Shown: positions 40,732 through 52,955, counted from the first letter of the stretch. The stretch is 64,000 nt of DNA from Alitta virens (GCA_932294295.1 OW028585.1:1894001-1958000); one strand, 5' to 3'. Translations and numbers: made by a program. Notes: a model not told the origin generated them from the sequence alone.

Positions 40732-41538
40732 TTGGATCGTCATGCGGTCCAGCTGGTATCCAATGGCTTAGCATTCAACTCCCAAAAGGTCTACTCAACA
40801 GGAGTGAATAGCTATATTCAATTTTGTGCATGCTATCAACTAAACCCTTTTATCATTCATGAATCCAACATTATTAGATTTATAGCATACTTCGACGCGC
40901 GTGCCATACTGGTCCGCACAGTTAAAGTCTACATGGCCGGGCTACGGGCGTTGATCATTTCCTCTGGAGGCGACCCCCCCCCCAATTTATACACCCCAAG
41001 AGTTAAGTGGGCACTGAGGTCTCTTGAGAGGCAGCATCCGGCCCCATCTCCGGTCACGCCACTCTCACTGTCAATGTTACGTCAGCTATATAGATCGCTG
41101 CATCTACACTACGATAATATCATGCTGTTCACAGCAATGGTATTGGCCTACTACGGCTGTCTTAGGGCGGCGGAATACTGCTTCAATCCGAAAGTTTCAG
41201 CCCCGCTTACGCCTCAGCATTTTAAATTTGTTTCAGCGTACAACCCGTACATGGTCAAATCGGTCCCATCTTCAAAAACGTCGGTAAAAGGTTTTTCGGC
41301 CGTAATAGGCTGCTCTGGTGATCCGATATGTGCTTACTGCTGGATGAAGGTTTACTTTTCTTACAGGGATCCGGATCCTACATTGCCATTATTTCTCTTT
41401 CAGAATGGAGTCCCGCTGACGGGCGCGGTATTATCTCGCAATATGAAGCGTATGTTTGCCAGAATCGGCCATACCACTGATCATATCACTCCTCACTCTC
41501 TTAGGGCAGGTGCCGCGACTGATGCAGCCAATCTCTAA
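40732..41538 (+). pseudogene. tyrosine recombinase, stopped before the catalytic Tyr
   Basis: 268 residues to a TAA at 41536-41538. A core-binding-like N-terminus precedes the catalytic domain, with the first Arg in YYGCLRAAEY and the H-x-x-R box in HSLRAGAA. Right after the stop, the same frame continues open to about 41682 and contains MGRWRS followed by AYLAYIRP, where the nucleophilic Tyr would lie. The protein as written therefore lacks its nucleophile. Function in the family: integration of the circular cDNA intermediate. Confidence 0.8.
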
Positions 41539-41752
41539 GTGCCAGAGGCAGAGGTGCAGCGTATGGGCAGATGGCGTTCTAGGGCGTATTTAGCGTATAT
41601 ACGCCCCGGCGATGCTCAATTGGCCACCCTAGCCTCCAAACTCGCCTCAGGGCTGCGCCCCCTCCATCATAGCACCTAATTATTACATCTCATTATGTCT
41701 GTTTTTGTTTTACCTTCTAACATGCGTTGCTCTGGGATGGCTTATCGGTGTC

Positions 41753-41896
41753 TGGGTGTCCACAGAGCAACATTAGTATCAAGTGATTTAATTACATGTA
41801 TGTTTTCGTCTATCTGTGTGTCTGTCTTTCTTTATGTGTATGCTCAATAAAGCGATTGTATTCAAACATAATACAAATTGCGTCTCGTGTGTTTAA
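41753..41896 (+). repeat. split direct repeat B1
   Basis: tgggtgtccacagagcaaca onward, including caataaagc (polyadenylation-like AATAAA). Repeats at 42254-42397 with few changes, offset 501. Both also occur in the second duplication unit (+1310). Confidence 0.75.
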
Positions 41897-42253
41897 ATGA
41901 CAGTTACTCACATAAATATAGTTAAACGTCGATGGCGAGGGATTCTCCTTTCTTGCAGTCGTGCCACTTCCGGCGTATTCAAAACGTAGGCAAGTCATGT
42001 GGTCGCTGATAGCCAATGAGGAACGACCATCGCTAATCCGGCCTGTCTGTCTTATATAAACGAAATCCTTCCCCCGCTAAAAATCATTCACCTTTTTCTT
42101 CGCCCCACCCGCCATCCTTTTTTCTTCATAAATTTGTCTCTATTTTTATTTTATTCTTTCTGCTTTTCATACTCATTTCCTATTTTATTTCACTGTCTCA
42201 ACATGTACCTAAAGAATTTTGCATCAAAATATGCTTGACACTCTGTACACGTG
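41897..42253 (+). repeat. internal repeat A2 of the retrotransposon
   Basis: 357 bp between B1 and B2. It contains a plus-strand TATA-like cttatataaacg near 42050. An A1 copy at the 5' end of the element was not found. The minus-strand frame at 41810-42016 (duplicated at 43120) is an artefact. Confidence 0.6.
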
Positions 42254-42397
42254 TGGGTGTCCACAGAGCAACATTAGTATCAAGTGATTTAATTACATGT
42301 ATGTTTTCGTCTATCTGTGTGTCTGTCTTTCTTTATGTGTATGCTCAATAAAGCAATTGTATTCAAACATAATACAAAGTGCGTCTCGAGTGTTTAA
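42254..42397 (+). repeat. split direct repeat B2
   Basis: Second copy of B1; its end near gtgtttaa marks the probable right end of the element. Confidence 0.75.
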
Positions 42398-44199
42398 TTG
42401 AATTTTTTCATTATATTATGTTAAGTGTGAAATAATACAGTGTCCACATGGGTTGTCTTACTTTATTTTTGTAAAAAGTAAGGCTCATATTAAGTCTTAC
42501 GCATGTCCACTAAGTCTTACTTATATGCAAATATACTGGGATATTAACATCTACATTGTAATATTCAGACAATTCGGTAAATATGAATGAATATAAATTA
42601 TGAACTTTCTTTAAATACACAAGAACTGCTTTTATTTTATTGCTTAATAGCCAATACCCTGATATTTTTTTGGACAATGAAATCTAAGATATTGGTGTAT
42701 TAGTGGCCTTACTTTTCATGTGCACATTATATTATATAATGCCTTACGAAGATCTTACTTCTGTAAAGCCAAGTGAGCATAAAACGTATTTTCAATCCTT
42801 TTCCTGCCATTTAAGTATTCTGTTTCCAAGCTTTTATGCAAAATAAGGAGTATTCAGTTCACTAGAATTACCAATACAATAATATATTCTAGGGCGTATT
42901 TAGCGTATATACGCCCCGGCGATGCTCAATTGGCCACCCTAGCCTCCAAACTCGCCTCAGGGCCGCGCCCCCTCCATCATAGCACCTAATTATTACATCT
43001 CATTATGTCTGTTTTTGTTTTACCTTCTAACATGCGTTGCTCTGGGATGGCTTATCGGTGTCTGGGTGTCCACAGAGCAACATTAGTATCAAGTGATTTA
43101 ATTACATGTATGTTTTCGTCTATCTGTGTGTCTGTCTTTCTTTATGTGTATGCTCAATAAAGCGATTGTATTCAAACATAATACAAATTGCGTCTCGTGT
43201 GTTTAAATGACAGTTACTCACATAAATATAGTTAAACGTCGATGGCGAGGGATTCTCCTTTCTTGCAGTCGTGCCACTTCCGGCGTATTCAAAACGTAGG
43301 CAAGTCATGTGGTCGCTGATAGCCAATGAGGAACGACCATCGCTAATCCGGCCTGTCTGTCTTATATAAACGAAATCCTTCCCCCGCTAAAAATCATTCA
43401 CCTTTTTCTTCGCCCCACCCGCCATCCTTTTTTCTTCATAAATTTGTCTCTATTTTTATTTTATTCTTTCTGCTTTTCATACTCATTTCCTATTTTATTT
43501 CACTGTCTCAACATGTACCTAAAGAATTTTGCATCAAAATATGCTTGACACTCTGTACACGTGTGGGTGTCCACAGAGCAACATTAGTATCAAGTGATTT
43601 AATTACATGTATGTTTTCGTCTATCTGTGTGTCTGTCTTTCTTTATGTGTATGCTCAATAAAGCAATTGTATTCAAACATAATACAAAGTGCGTCTCGAG
43701 TGTTTAATTGAATTTTTTCATTATATTATGTTAAGTGTGAAATAATACAGTGTCCACATGGGTTGTCTTACTTTATTTTTGTAAAAAGTAAGGCTCATAT
43801 TAAGTCTTACGCATGTCCACTAAGTCTTACTTATATGCAAATATACTGGGATATTAACATCTACATTGTAATATTCAGACAATTCGGTAAATATGAATGA
43901 ATATAAATTATGAACTTTCTTTAAATACACAAGAACTGCTTTTATTTTATTGCTTAATAGCCAATACCCTGATATTTTTTTGGACAATGAAATCTAAGAT
44001 ATTGGTGTATTAGTGGCCTTACTTTTCATGTGCACATTATATTATATAATGCCTTACGAAGATCTTACTTCTGTAAAGCCAAGTGAGCATAAAACGTATT
44101 TTCAATCCTTTTCCTGCCATTTAAGTATTCTGTTTCCAAGCTTTTATGCAAAATAAGGAGTATTCAGTTCACTAGAATTACCAATACAATAATATATTC

Positions 44200-45416
44200 A
44201 ACTAAGATTATCATTTCTATGTTAAAAATACTCATATATAGGCTATAGCAATGAGCTCAGGAATGTATATTTGAAATTCAGCAACAATGTTATGCCGCAT
44301 AAAGAGGGTATACTTTCATACAAAATAAACCTCTAAGGTTTGTATTTACTTGTATTTTAAATAAATAAATTCTAAATACAAATAAATGCAATTTTAAAAG
44401 TTCATTTTGTATGGAATGATACTCAACACACCCATTTTAATGCCTTTATAAGTCAAACTATTTTTCACTTGCTGTTTACTTTTAACTGGCAACTGAAGGA
44501 ACTACATATTATCAAATGCCATATTCCCTTCAACAAATACTGAATTGTTGGGTTGCTGATTTGCATTAAATCTATGGCATTTAAATTAGTCATATATCTT
44601 TTTTTTTCAACAAATTCTTTACAGGTGTAGATTTATTGATATAAGGATCATGTAGTCATTGATATGAGGTTTTGAAAGAGTACCAAATTTTCATATTTTC
44701 CTTATTATAAAAATGTAACTGTCATTAATGGACATGAAACTCCAAAAAGGTATCTCTTCACTATTTTAGACATATTCTTAGTTTCCTACCAAGTTTTTTA
44801 TGCATTTAGATGCAGTAGTATGTAAGTTCTACTCTGGAAACTGAAATTTATTTACTTTTTAATTTTTCTCTAAATATTTTAAACCAAAGCTGAGAAATGT
44901 CAGTGTGACTATCAAAAAAAAAAACTATGCTTCATAGCTCACAAAACCCAATTTAACAAAACTTTAAGCATTTTTTTCCAATTTCAATTCGTATATAATC
45001 AGCATGAATGAATATCAAAATGAAGTGTGAAAAGTGAAAATATTTTAATTTAAATATGTCATTGATAAAATGTCATTCATGTTGGTTAAATAGTGTATTT
45101 GGTACGGAGGTTTGAAGAAGTAGGAATTTTCCTTGTTTTTCCCCATTTTAGAAAATTCTATTGCATTTTCGGCCATTAGACCCCCAAACGGCAAGGAAAA
45201 TTTCATTAGGGTAAGTGCATTAGTGTTAGAGTTCTGGAAACATATGTGTTATGCTTGTCCGCTCCTGCACTCCCGCCCGTCAGACGGACATTGATGATAA
45301 CAATAACCCTTTTCTAACTTTGTTCGATGAGGGTTAAACAATGTTGGTCGCTCACTGTCTCCTATATTGACTATGATGGCTATTCTGCCCATGATTCACA
45401 ATATGTTCATTTCCAG
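44200..45416. other. non-coding, AT-rich
   Basis: No supported gene. A short GC-richer stretch near 45250-45290 (cccgcccgtcagacgg) resembles, inverted, the segment at 48942-48962. Confidence 0.4.
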
Positions 45417-45566
45417 ACCAGACATGTGAATTTGGTACACTGACTACTGTATACCGAACAGTTACAGAAAAGGAAAATTTCCCAATGAAACAAGTAATGG
45501 CTGGAGATACGGATAATGCAGGTGAAGATCTGTACGTTCAGCTTGGACGAATGACTTGTGAAGGAG
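45417..45566 (+). CDS. host exon preceding the PAN-like exon
   Basis: Bounded by acceptor ttcatttccag (ends 45416) and donor gtaatcc (45567). The open phase gives a segment from QTCEFGTLTTVYR to QLGRMTCEG with two Cys. It ends with one leftover base that matches the phase of the exon at 46633. I do not recognise a domain. The paired phase and the single open frame suggest it belongs to the same secreted or cell-surface gene. Confidence 0.5.
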
Positions 45567-46632
45567 GTAATCCATATTATTATGATTAAAGTTTTGATAG
45601 AATCAGTATTAGAATCACTTTTACTTCCATTATTACACAATAAAAAAATTCAAGAAAATCTTTAAAAAAATATCATTCAAACCATAATATATGGAGGAAA
45701 TACCTAAAGGCACATGGATGTTGTTGGCAGGTGGTCACCAGAAGAAAAGTAAGCATGGAGCACCCACACAAAAGTAATTCATCAGCAGGAGCCGTTTTCT
45801 AAAAAAACAATATCATATTAACAAATGATTCAAAGCAATATTGTCCCATTCCATTCAAATTTTAAGGATTATTGTCAGTAGCTCTCAGTTCGTAGTTAAG
45901 GTTTCTCTGTATAAATCAGTGTGGTATAAAAATTCACAGAGAGTAAATCTGCATAAAGCAGTGTGATTTCTCGGTTATTGTTTTGATGCAGCAGTAAGCC
46001 AAAAATGCTGTTTTATTTACAATATATTACTTGGAGAAAAACCAGGCCGGTGTAAAACAAGGTGGCATGAGTTGCGTTGAATTGAGTTGAGTTTGTTTAT
46101 TGGATTAAAACTATAAACATAGTATTATATAGATCACATGATATTTAACATTCAAATAATTCCAACCAGATGCACATATGTGCATATTTGGTAAAATGTA
46201 TGGTTTGGATAATTGTAAACTAATTAATGGCTAAGTACATATTAAATCCAATAGTAAATAATATACATACTTATAAGATGTTTCTAAACTAATGTACAGG
46301 AGTTATTTTTCAACATGATGTTTCATGGCATTAATTGATAGGTGTTGTGGAGCAATATCTGAAAAATAATTACCGCCTTTATATCTTATAATTCGTTGAC
46401 AAAAATTACTACTAAATATAGGAACATGTAGCTTCATTTGTTGCCTAGTTCATAACTATGGTAATGATAATTATCTGTAAACATGGAATCATACAACACT
46501 GGACAATGTTGAGCAAACGTCACGTGATATTAATGTAATCATTGGATTGCATTTTAAACGATTAAAGATTAAAACTCATACTGTCGCATGATATAAAAAA
46601 AAAGTAAAATGTTTTTATAATCTCTTTTTCAG

Positions 46633-46898
46633 AATTAGAAATGAATAAACCAACCACAGAAATGATCCATGGTGATAAATACAAAGCAAACATTAGAATT
46701 AACAACCCAGAAAAAATCCTCGACCTTAGACGATGTACAGCTGTAGAATGCGCCATGAAATGTATGACTTATGGCTATGCTATCTTTGTCGTTTCCAAGG
46801 CAACATGCAAGTGTGAACTGACCTTTGCATATGACGTCACTGCCAGAGCATACACCGAATTAGCGGCTCCAGGATTTGACATCTACAAATTGTATTAA
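46633..46898 (+). CDS. PAN/apple-like terminal exon
   Basis: The acceptor tctctttttcag ends at 46632. It is phase-compatible with the exon at 45417-45566 and runs to a stop at 46898. Key pattern: INNPEKILDLRRC-x-x-VECAMKC, then SKATCKCELTFAYDV and a C-terminal APGFDIYKLY. Spacing of the Cys residues recalls PAN/apple domains of secreted proteins (inference). A frameshifted sister exon lies at 1484-1745 in the same orientation, so the exon or gene was duplicated. No break is visible in this copy. Confidence 0.55.
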
Positions 46899-47418
46899 TA
46901 GGCTGTTATTTCTTCAAAAAGAATTGAAAAATACTGATGTAGCTTCACTTGTTGATAGTGGTAGAATGTTCTTGAAGGGTAGTTGGGCGAAGTCTCAAAT
47001 ACTGGTTACATTTGTAAGATATATTTGTAAGTTATGAAGACAACTGTATTGAAAGATTTAACAATTTATAATGCTTTGTATTACAAATGTTAATTACTTA
47101 CTGATAGTTAACTAATCATTGATAATTAGAAGTCTTTGAAAGTTCATTGCTTAATTGCATCATTGGTAATTTGCAAATGACCCAATGTAAGGTCATTAAT
47201 ATTTCATTAGTGCACTAAATCCCCAGATAGCATTCCACATTAGCCCAGTATTGTTTCCATATCGGCCACTGTCATTACAAAATTGTTTGTAAAACGATTT
47301 GAAATGCTATCTGGTTGGGAGTTAACAATATTTTAGTATGTGTACTTAATTATCAATTAAGTGAATATTTAGATAAGTGCAACTTACTGTGTTATATAAT
47401 AGGTAATAAACAGAAAGT
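46899..47418. other. non-coding, probable 3' flank
   Basis: AT-rich sequence after the PAN-like exon stop. I see no gene in it. Confidence 0.35.
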
Positions 47419-47815
47419 ATGGACTATGGAAATACTCTCCTGTGTGGTATAAACTTGAAATACTTGAGAAAATTACAAGTAGCCAAGAACTCGGCAGCAC
47501 AACTGATAGAAAGGCTTGGGAAACTTGATCAAATCACTCACATCAGGAAGGAGCTTCACTGGCTTTCCGTTATTTCCAGAACTGAATTCAAACTTCCCAA
47601 CATGACTGGGAAAGCACTCAACAATGAGGCTCCCTCTTACATATCAAATCTATTAATAAAACTACCTGAAGGCATCAAACAAATAGCACAAAATTATGGC
47701 TTTAAAAGGAAATTAAAAACTAATCCATTCAGAGCTTCCTATGAAAAATAGGCTTCTTTAATACAGGCGCCGGTGAGCAGAAAACGTTTCTGAAACAGGC
47801 CCTTTATAAATGTAT
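47419..47815 (+). mobile_element. L2/CR1-like LINE 3' end
   Basis: The frame 47419-47751 encodes the RT C-terminal tail: MDYGNTLLCGI (LDYCNSLL-type), QVAKNSAAQLIERL, HIRKELHWLSV and APSYISNLL. Then comes ggcgccggtgagcagaa and a tttataaatgtatttat end, typical of L2 3' termini. A 5'-truncated copy with a stop at 47749-47751. Its 3' end resembles that of the SINE at 11832. Confidence 0.7.
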
Positions 47816-49219
47816 TTATTTATTATTATAATAGTATTAAATATCGACAAATTTCTGCCTTAAGCATTTGTTAAGTGGAACGGTGCCGTCAGTAATGCAG
47901 AGCTCATTAATGTTGATTTTTGCATAATATTTATGGTGTTCTAACACCTATAATATAATATACTCATTCGTTACGCCTCAAATCTTCATATGACACTGAT
48001 TGGCTGACAAAACATCACATGATCAAATCTAGAAATGCCTAGGAGTCAAACTGTCCCTGATAGGTCCCAATATTTTATGATATATTATCATAATTAATAT
48101 TTGCATTATATAAAATTATTTTTAAAATTATCATTGTATTTAGAATGATATCAACTGCTCAATGTTAATTTAGAATGACATCAATTGCCCAATGTCAATG
48201 TCATGTCCCCTTCCCATCTAAATAGTTTTTAGGCCTTATTGTGAGGCGACCTAAATTACAAAACAGTCCCAAAAAGTACGAGCTACATTCCGACAGGTAG
48301 GTCAGGGGTGCCTTCAACTGGGTGTCTATGCTGAGGCAAATAAAATACCCCACTCATGGGGCAAATGAGTAACATGGCGTGGACTTCAAGCTGATCATCT
48401 TATCATTATGTCTGCCTCTGGCAGCTGGTCATGTATGCAGACTAAGCTTCAGAACAGTAGCATTGATACACTGAACAGATTCTAAGAAGGTCATGCATGT
48501 GTTGAAATGAATTTTTTTCCATAATGAATGACGTCGAGAGGTTATGCTGGTTATTGAATTAATTTACAATAGTCGTCAACAACAATTATATTGATGGGGT
48601 CAGTGCTACAATTGTCACACAGGCATCAAATATTAGTGGAGAAAAGTTAAATAACATGAGTTATGGGTTAAGTTCAATAAAAATGATAATATATTATGTA
48701 CATGACATTTTAGTCAATTCTTTGCATAAATTACTAATTTGCTGTCACTGAAAACTTCATGCAGAGGCCCTACACAGCCAAAACATGAACCAAGTCTCAG
48801 ATGTCTCAGATGTGTTGGATACCCCAGTCTCAGATGTGTTGGATACCTTATCTCTACTTACTCCTCAAATACATTGGTAAAATCAGGTCATTCCTTACAA
48901 CACATAGCACACAGGCATCATTAAAATTGTTAAGTGTTCTTCCGACAGGCAGGAGGGCGGGCGTTACACTTTCATTTCCAGAGCAGAACTCTAACAATAA
49001 TGCATTTACCCTGATGAAATTGTATACAGTAACACTATATAGCCTAGTGGTGCATGTTTTACAAAAGTATTATTTCTTGATTGTTTATATAGTGTGTGCG
49101 ATGAACCGAAGCATTTGCCACTTGGCCTACATAGCATCCAATGCTAATTAGAGTCCAAGATGTCAAATTTTTTGAACTCTTGAATTTCTTCATTTGTTCA
49201 TTATATTCTGTCAAGTGTA
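47816..49219. other. non-coding host DNA
   Basis: No supported gene. A short direct repeat (agtctcagatgtgttggatacc) lies near 48808-48848. The segment 49186-49243 matches 42395-42450, the flank just outside the Ngaro-like element. Confidence 0.4.
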
Positions 49220-51170
49220 AAATAATACAGTGTTCCCATGGGTTATAATGATATGGGAGACTGTTGCTTTGATTTTTCTTTGTATTGTCTTCGGTACATT
49301 AGGGATAATGTCAATAGATCCTTGTTCAATCAGATCGCTAATATAAAAAAGCCTTGGAAACCTGCTGATTTGATAATCACTCATGCTCTAGAAACAACAA
49401 GTTCCATCAAAAACATAGGAAACAATGAAAAATGCATAGGACTGTCTTCATGCTATTATGGAAGGGTTATTAGTAAATGTGCCTCACATTTGCATTTTGA
49501 AACTGAAAAATCACTTTGTGAAAACCAAACAAGCCGTATTCCACAGTATGTTCTATATATTAAGGAGAATGACAAATATCCCTTGTTTTACAATAAATAT
49601 TGTGCATAGTGACATAAAACCATCTTACCTTCAGCCAGCTAGTTATAGTTGCACAAAAGAACAGTTGCAGTATATTTCTGATGTCCTACGCAAGAATAAC
49701 AAAATGGAATTTATGCAATATATGTTGCAGTATTGCTTTAAAAAAATGCATTTTGATCCCAGTCTGCTGGAGGAGGAATTCCAAATGATGACTACACAGC
49801 TAAAGTGCACACCATATTCACATGTCCACCTGTCAACATATAATGACACTTGTGTTCTGCCAGATGCTTTGTGTAGACAATATTTATCACTCATTAAGGT
49901 TGATGATAAAGTTTACAAAAATGACCTTTGTGCAGCTTGTTATGTAAGCAGTGGGAAACGGCGTTTTTTGACAACACAATGGAGAAGTAACTTAACAGTC
50001 TCATATGGCTCGGATTTCAGAGTGCTGATGGATTTAAACGGTAATCCTAGATCAGTATATATGCTGTCATATTCAGTTTGTGCTACAACTATTGGAAATA
50101 AGCTTGTCTGCACGGGATTTCATTGCCCGCACTCTTCCATTCAGTATGAATCTTATTGTGTTCCCCTTAACAGAATGAATACTTTGGGATCTGAATATGG
50201 CCATTTAAATTTCTCAATCAAAGTAAATAATGATTCTTATTTTGCACATAATATAACAGTTTGTCAAGAATGAATATCTTTCAAATTTAACTGGCTGTAA
50301 TTGTAATACATCTCTACAAGAAGAGTCAGGCAATAGATACGTGTCCCTCATTTGCTCTGCTAATTACTCTGGTCCTGCATGGTATAAACTTTTAACAGAT
50401 GAATCAATTGATTCGAAATTTACCTTAGTACCTTTGCTATTGTTATTATTATATATATACTATATTGTAGAATAGACTTGTTTTATAGATTAATTCTATA
50501 CTTATGCTTTCCAAACTGCATGTTATTGTTCCTAATATGTCGTACAGAAGCTTCGGCTTGGGTCATATATTTTGTATTGTACATTGAATGTGACACAGTC
50601 ATTTGAAACAACTTTAAATACAATATTACTACTAATACATATAACACATAATTCTATTAATGGATTATCTATAAACGATAGATGCAAAAAGCTCAATTTA
50701 TCACTACATTACATCTCAAATGCAGATGTGGATTTTTCAAAAGAAGGGAGGCTGATTTTCCTGGATTATACTCAAGGATATTATTTCTATGACAATTTAC
50801 TGATTGGGAAATTCAAATTTCACCTGGCCAAGGGGTAAAAGCCAAATTTGTTGTTTGTTACAGCAAAATTCAACTTTGTCCCAAACATGTATTTTCAAGC
50901 AAATAGTTATTCTGTAACTAATGATACATCTTATATACGATTGAAACTGGTAGATATCTCAAACAAGATGAGTTTGTTATAGTAGATAGCAAGGGAACAA
51001 TAATTGTATGCACTGAGGAAAAACAAGAATCTCCATTATATTTGATTACAATAATTGGAACATCCATGTCAGTTTTATCCCTTTTTGTAACTTTTGTCAT
51101 TTATTTGTGTAAAAAGAGTCTCCGAACAGTTCCTGGTAAGATGATAATGAACTATATTGCTGCAGGTCTC
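49220..51170 (+). pseudogene. Methuselah/adhesion-type GPCR pseudogene
   Basis: Pieces in several frames on the plus strand. 49238-49609 opens with YNDMGDCCFDFSLYC, a somatomedin-B-like end, and runs to FYNKYCA followed by stops. 49610-50273, in another frame, contains NDLCAACY and CATTIGNKLVCTGFHC. 50572-50838 gives an extracellular-looking stretch. About 50999-51165 carries a first transmembrane helix and loop (LYLITIIGTSMSVLSLF, then LRTVPGKMIMNYIAA) of secretin/Methuselah type. No further helices follow; a SINE-like fragment and (GA)n replace them. Domain order fits invertebrate SMB-containing class-B-like receptors. Clearly broken. Confidence 0.6.
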
Positions 51171-51228
51171 GGGCTCGATCCCCGGCCTGGGTTCTCCTCA
51201 TGAGCTGTTTGGTAACTGGAAGTTGATA

Positions 51229-51231
<3 letters not shown>
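51163..51231 (+). mobile_element. short tRNA-derived SINE-like fragment
   Basis: gggctcgatccccgg matches a Pol III B box in tRNA-derived repeats, followed by a short body leading into (GA)n. It sits right where the GPCR coding similarity stops. No A box is visible. Low certainty. Confidence 0.35.

Positions 51232-51300
<69 letters not shown>
51232..51300. repeat. (GA)n microsatellite
   Basis: About 34 uninterrupted GA units. Confidence 0.95.
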
Positions 51301-51303
<3 letters not shown>

Positions 51304-52279
51304 GCCATGAATGCAGTCAAAGTTTTGTATATGCGATATATAGATTACTATTGAATTCTCAAGTTATAACATTACAACTCTGTTATTACGCCAATATTGT
51401 CTTTTCTTGTGCAGAATGAATACAACAACATTTGAGTTAATTGAAGACTTTGGTAATTAAACTGTTGTGTAAATATTACTGGTGTACATATACATACCCC
51501 TTAGATTATAATGTTAAATTATGTGCCTTCCATATCATCCAATATCAAGAACCACTCATTCCCATCCAGTACCACTTGAAAGTAAGAGTGTATCAAAATG
51601 GCCCTATGCATAATTATGCAATGTACATTTGTGTTCACTGTGATATTTCCATGTTGTTTATGGCTTAATAGTGATGTTTTATGTAGTGTCAATGACAAGT
51701 GCTTGTAATTTATGCGATTTGTATTTTTACAATTGTTAAATACTATTGAAAGCAAATCCTGTATGATTATTGTGTATACATTATTATGCAATATGATTAT
51801 GTATTGTGCCATGTCGATTATGTATGCAAATGATGTGCACATTTAATGTGTGTATTTCAGGGACTAACACTACATGAACAGTAGTAAGATTGTTCTATAA
51901 AAGCTGTAAATGTAAAATGAAGAGAACGTTCTTTTATAATCTGTCACTAAGAGATACAATGCATCGGCCATAATAGCCTATTGTCAATAAAATGATTGTT
52001 TATATTGAAGATATGTCATTTATTTAGTCAAGTATCATACCGATAATTTGATGCTGATTGCTTACTTTTACACTATATTACATAATTATACATACAACAG
52101 CAAATATTGTTACATTTGTTACAACCAATAGTACTTACCGCCAAATTAGCTGATCTTATATTAGTTTATTTCACAAAAACCATTCATGCTTACCAACAAG
52201 CCCTACGTGATATCGTAGCTTGGGAAGCAAATTTGTCCACCTGGCAAATAACCTTACTGAAATTATAATCTTATGACTG
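51301..52279. other. non-coding host DNA
   Basis: Short frames on both strands at 51441-51842 show no domain. Nothing else seen. Confidence 0.4.
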
Positions 52280-52680
52280 AAGAAGACTCAAGACTCAAGA
52301 AATTTTATTCACTTATCATAACAAAATAGTTACAATAAGTGGGGTGGCATCATAAAGACAAATGTTGTCGCTTGCATGATGCAAGCTCCATATAGAAGAT
52401 ACACTGATGATGATACATGATATGCACATGATTTATTGATGATGATGCATGACATGTATACATATATTTTGATGAGTGCGACCTGTAGTTGGTCAGATTT
52501 TGCCGATAAAGATTGACAGTTTAAGCTTATTAAGTTAAATACATTTTTCTTATCATTTAGTACCTTAATAGCATCTTCATTGCTGTAGTAGGGAGACTGT
52601 GCAAATAAATCTGGGATTCCTTCATCAAGGTCATCACCATCATACTCCAAGTGAAGTAAATCAAGCAATGAGGTGGTCAT
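52280..52680 (-). mobile_element. internally deleted LINE fragment
   Basis: On the minus strand a frame from 52680 carries NLISLNCQSLSAKSDQL, the start of an APE-type endonuclease. Within 250 bases the sequence switches to a LINE-like 3' UTR with gtaactattttgttatg and AATAAAAT, ending near 52280. The coding middle is missing. It lies less than 100 bp left of element 2. Confidence 0.5.
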
Positions 52681-52767
52681 TATGTATCAATGGGTTGAAT
52701 AGATATGATCCTGTGACATTGATAAGTGTTGCCGATTCAATTCAACAATTTGCAAAATGTGTGTGCT

Positions 52768-52955
52768 ACTACAGTAGTACCATTATGGCATCAGAGGATC
52801 ATGCCGCCCCCTCGGGCTATTTATTAATAGCCTCAGGGTTAATAAGTATGATCAGAAGGTTGTGCCCCCCGGCGCTAGTGCGTCTTGACCTTAAGCTATG
52901 ACGTATGGTGTGCGTTCAGTATCGGTCCAAAAAGCCCCTCAGGGCAAAATGTAAT
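52768..52955 (+). repeat. element 2 left terminal inverted repeat
   Basis: Shares ACTACAG, atgccgccccct, gcccccc, atgacgt and gcccctcagggcaaaatg with element 1's left terminus, in the same order. Its inverted partner would be beyond 64000. Confidence 0.75.

Larger units (their letters stand above)
38730..42397 (+). mobile_element. 5'-truncated Ngaro/DIRS-like tyrosine-recombinase retrotransposon
   Basis: Order on the plus strand: gag-like zinc-finger remnant, reverse transcriptase-RNase H, tyrosine recombinase, then B1-A2-B2 split direct repeats. The B1-A2-B2 layout is characteristic of Ngaro-type elements. The matching A1 repeat expected at the 5' end was not found, so the left boundary (about 38730) is a guess. 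Both gag and recombinase contain in-frame stops, so the copy is probably dead. Confidence 0.75.
41577..44196 (+). repeat. 1,310-bp near-perfect tandem duplication
   Basis: Units 41577-42886 and 42887-44196 are almost identical; by eye I found one substitution (ggctgcgccc versus ggccgcgccc). The unit starts inside the recombinase C-terminal coding tail, spans B1-A2-B2 and extends about 490 bp into flanking DNA. TTC occurs at both breakpoints (41577, 42887, 44197), a 3-bp microhomology. Confidence 0.92.

Noticed and set aside
41810..43326. identical 68-residue minus-strand frames (41810-42016, 43120-43326)
   Set aside because: They look conserved only because they lie in the 1,310-bp duplication. 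They fall in the A2/B1 repeats of the retrotransposon.
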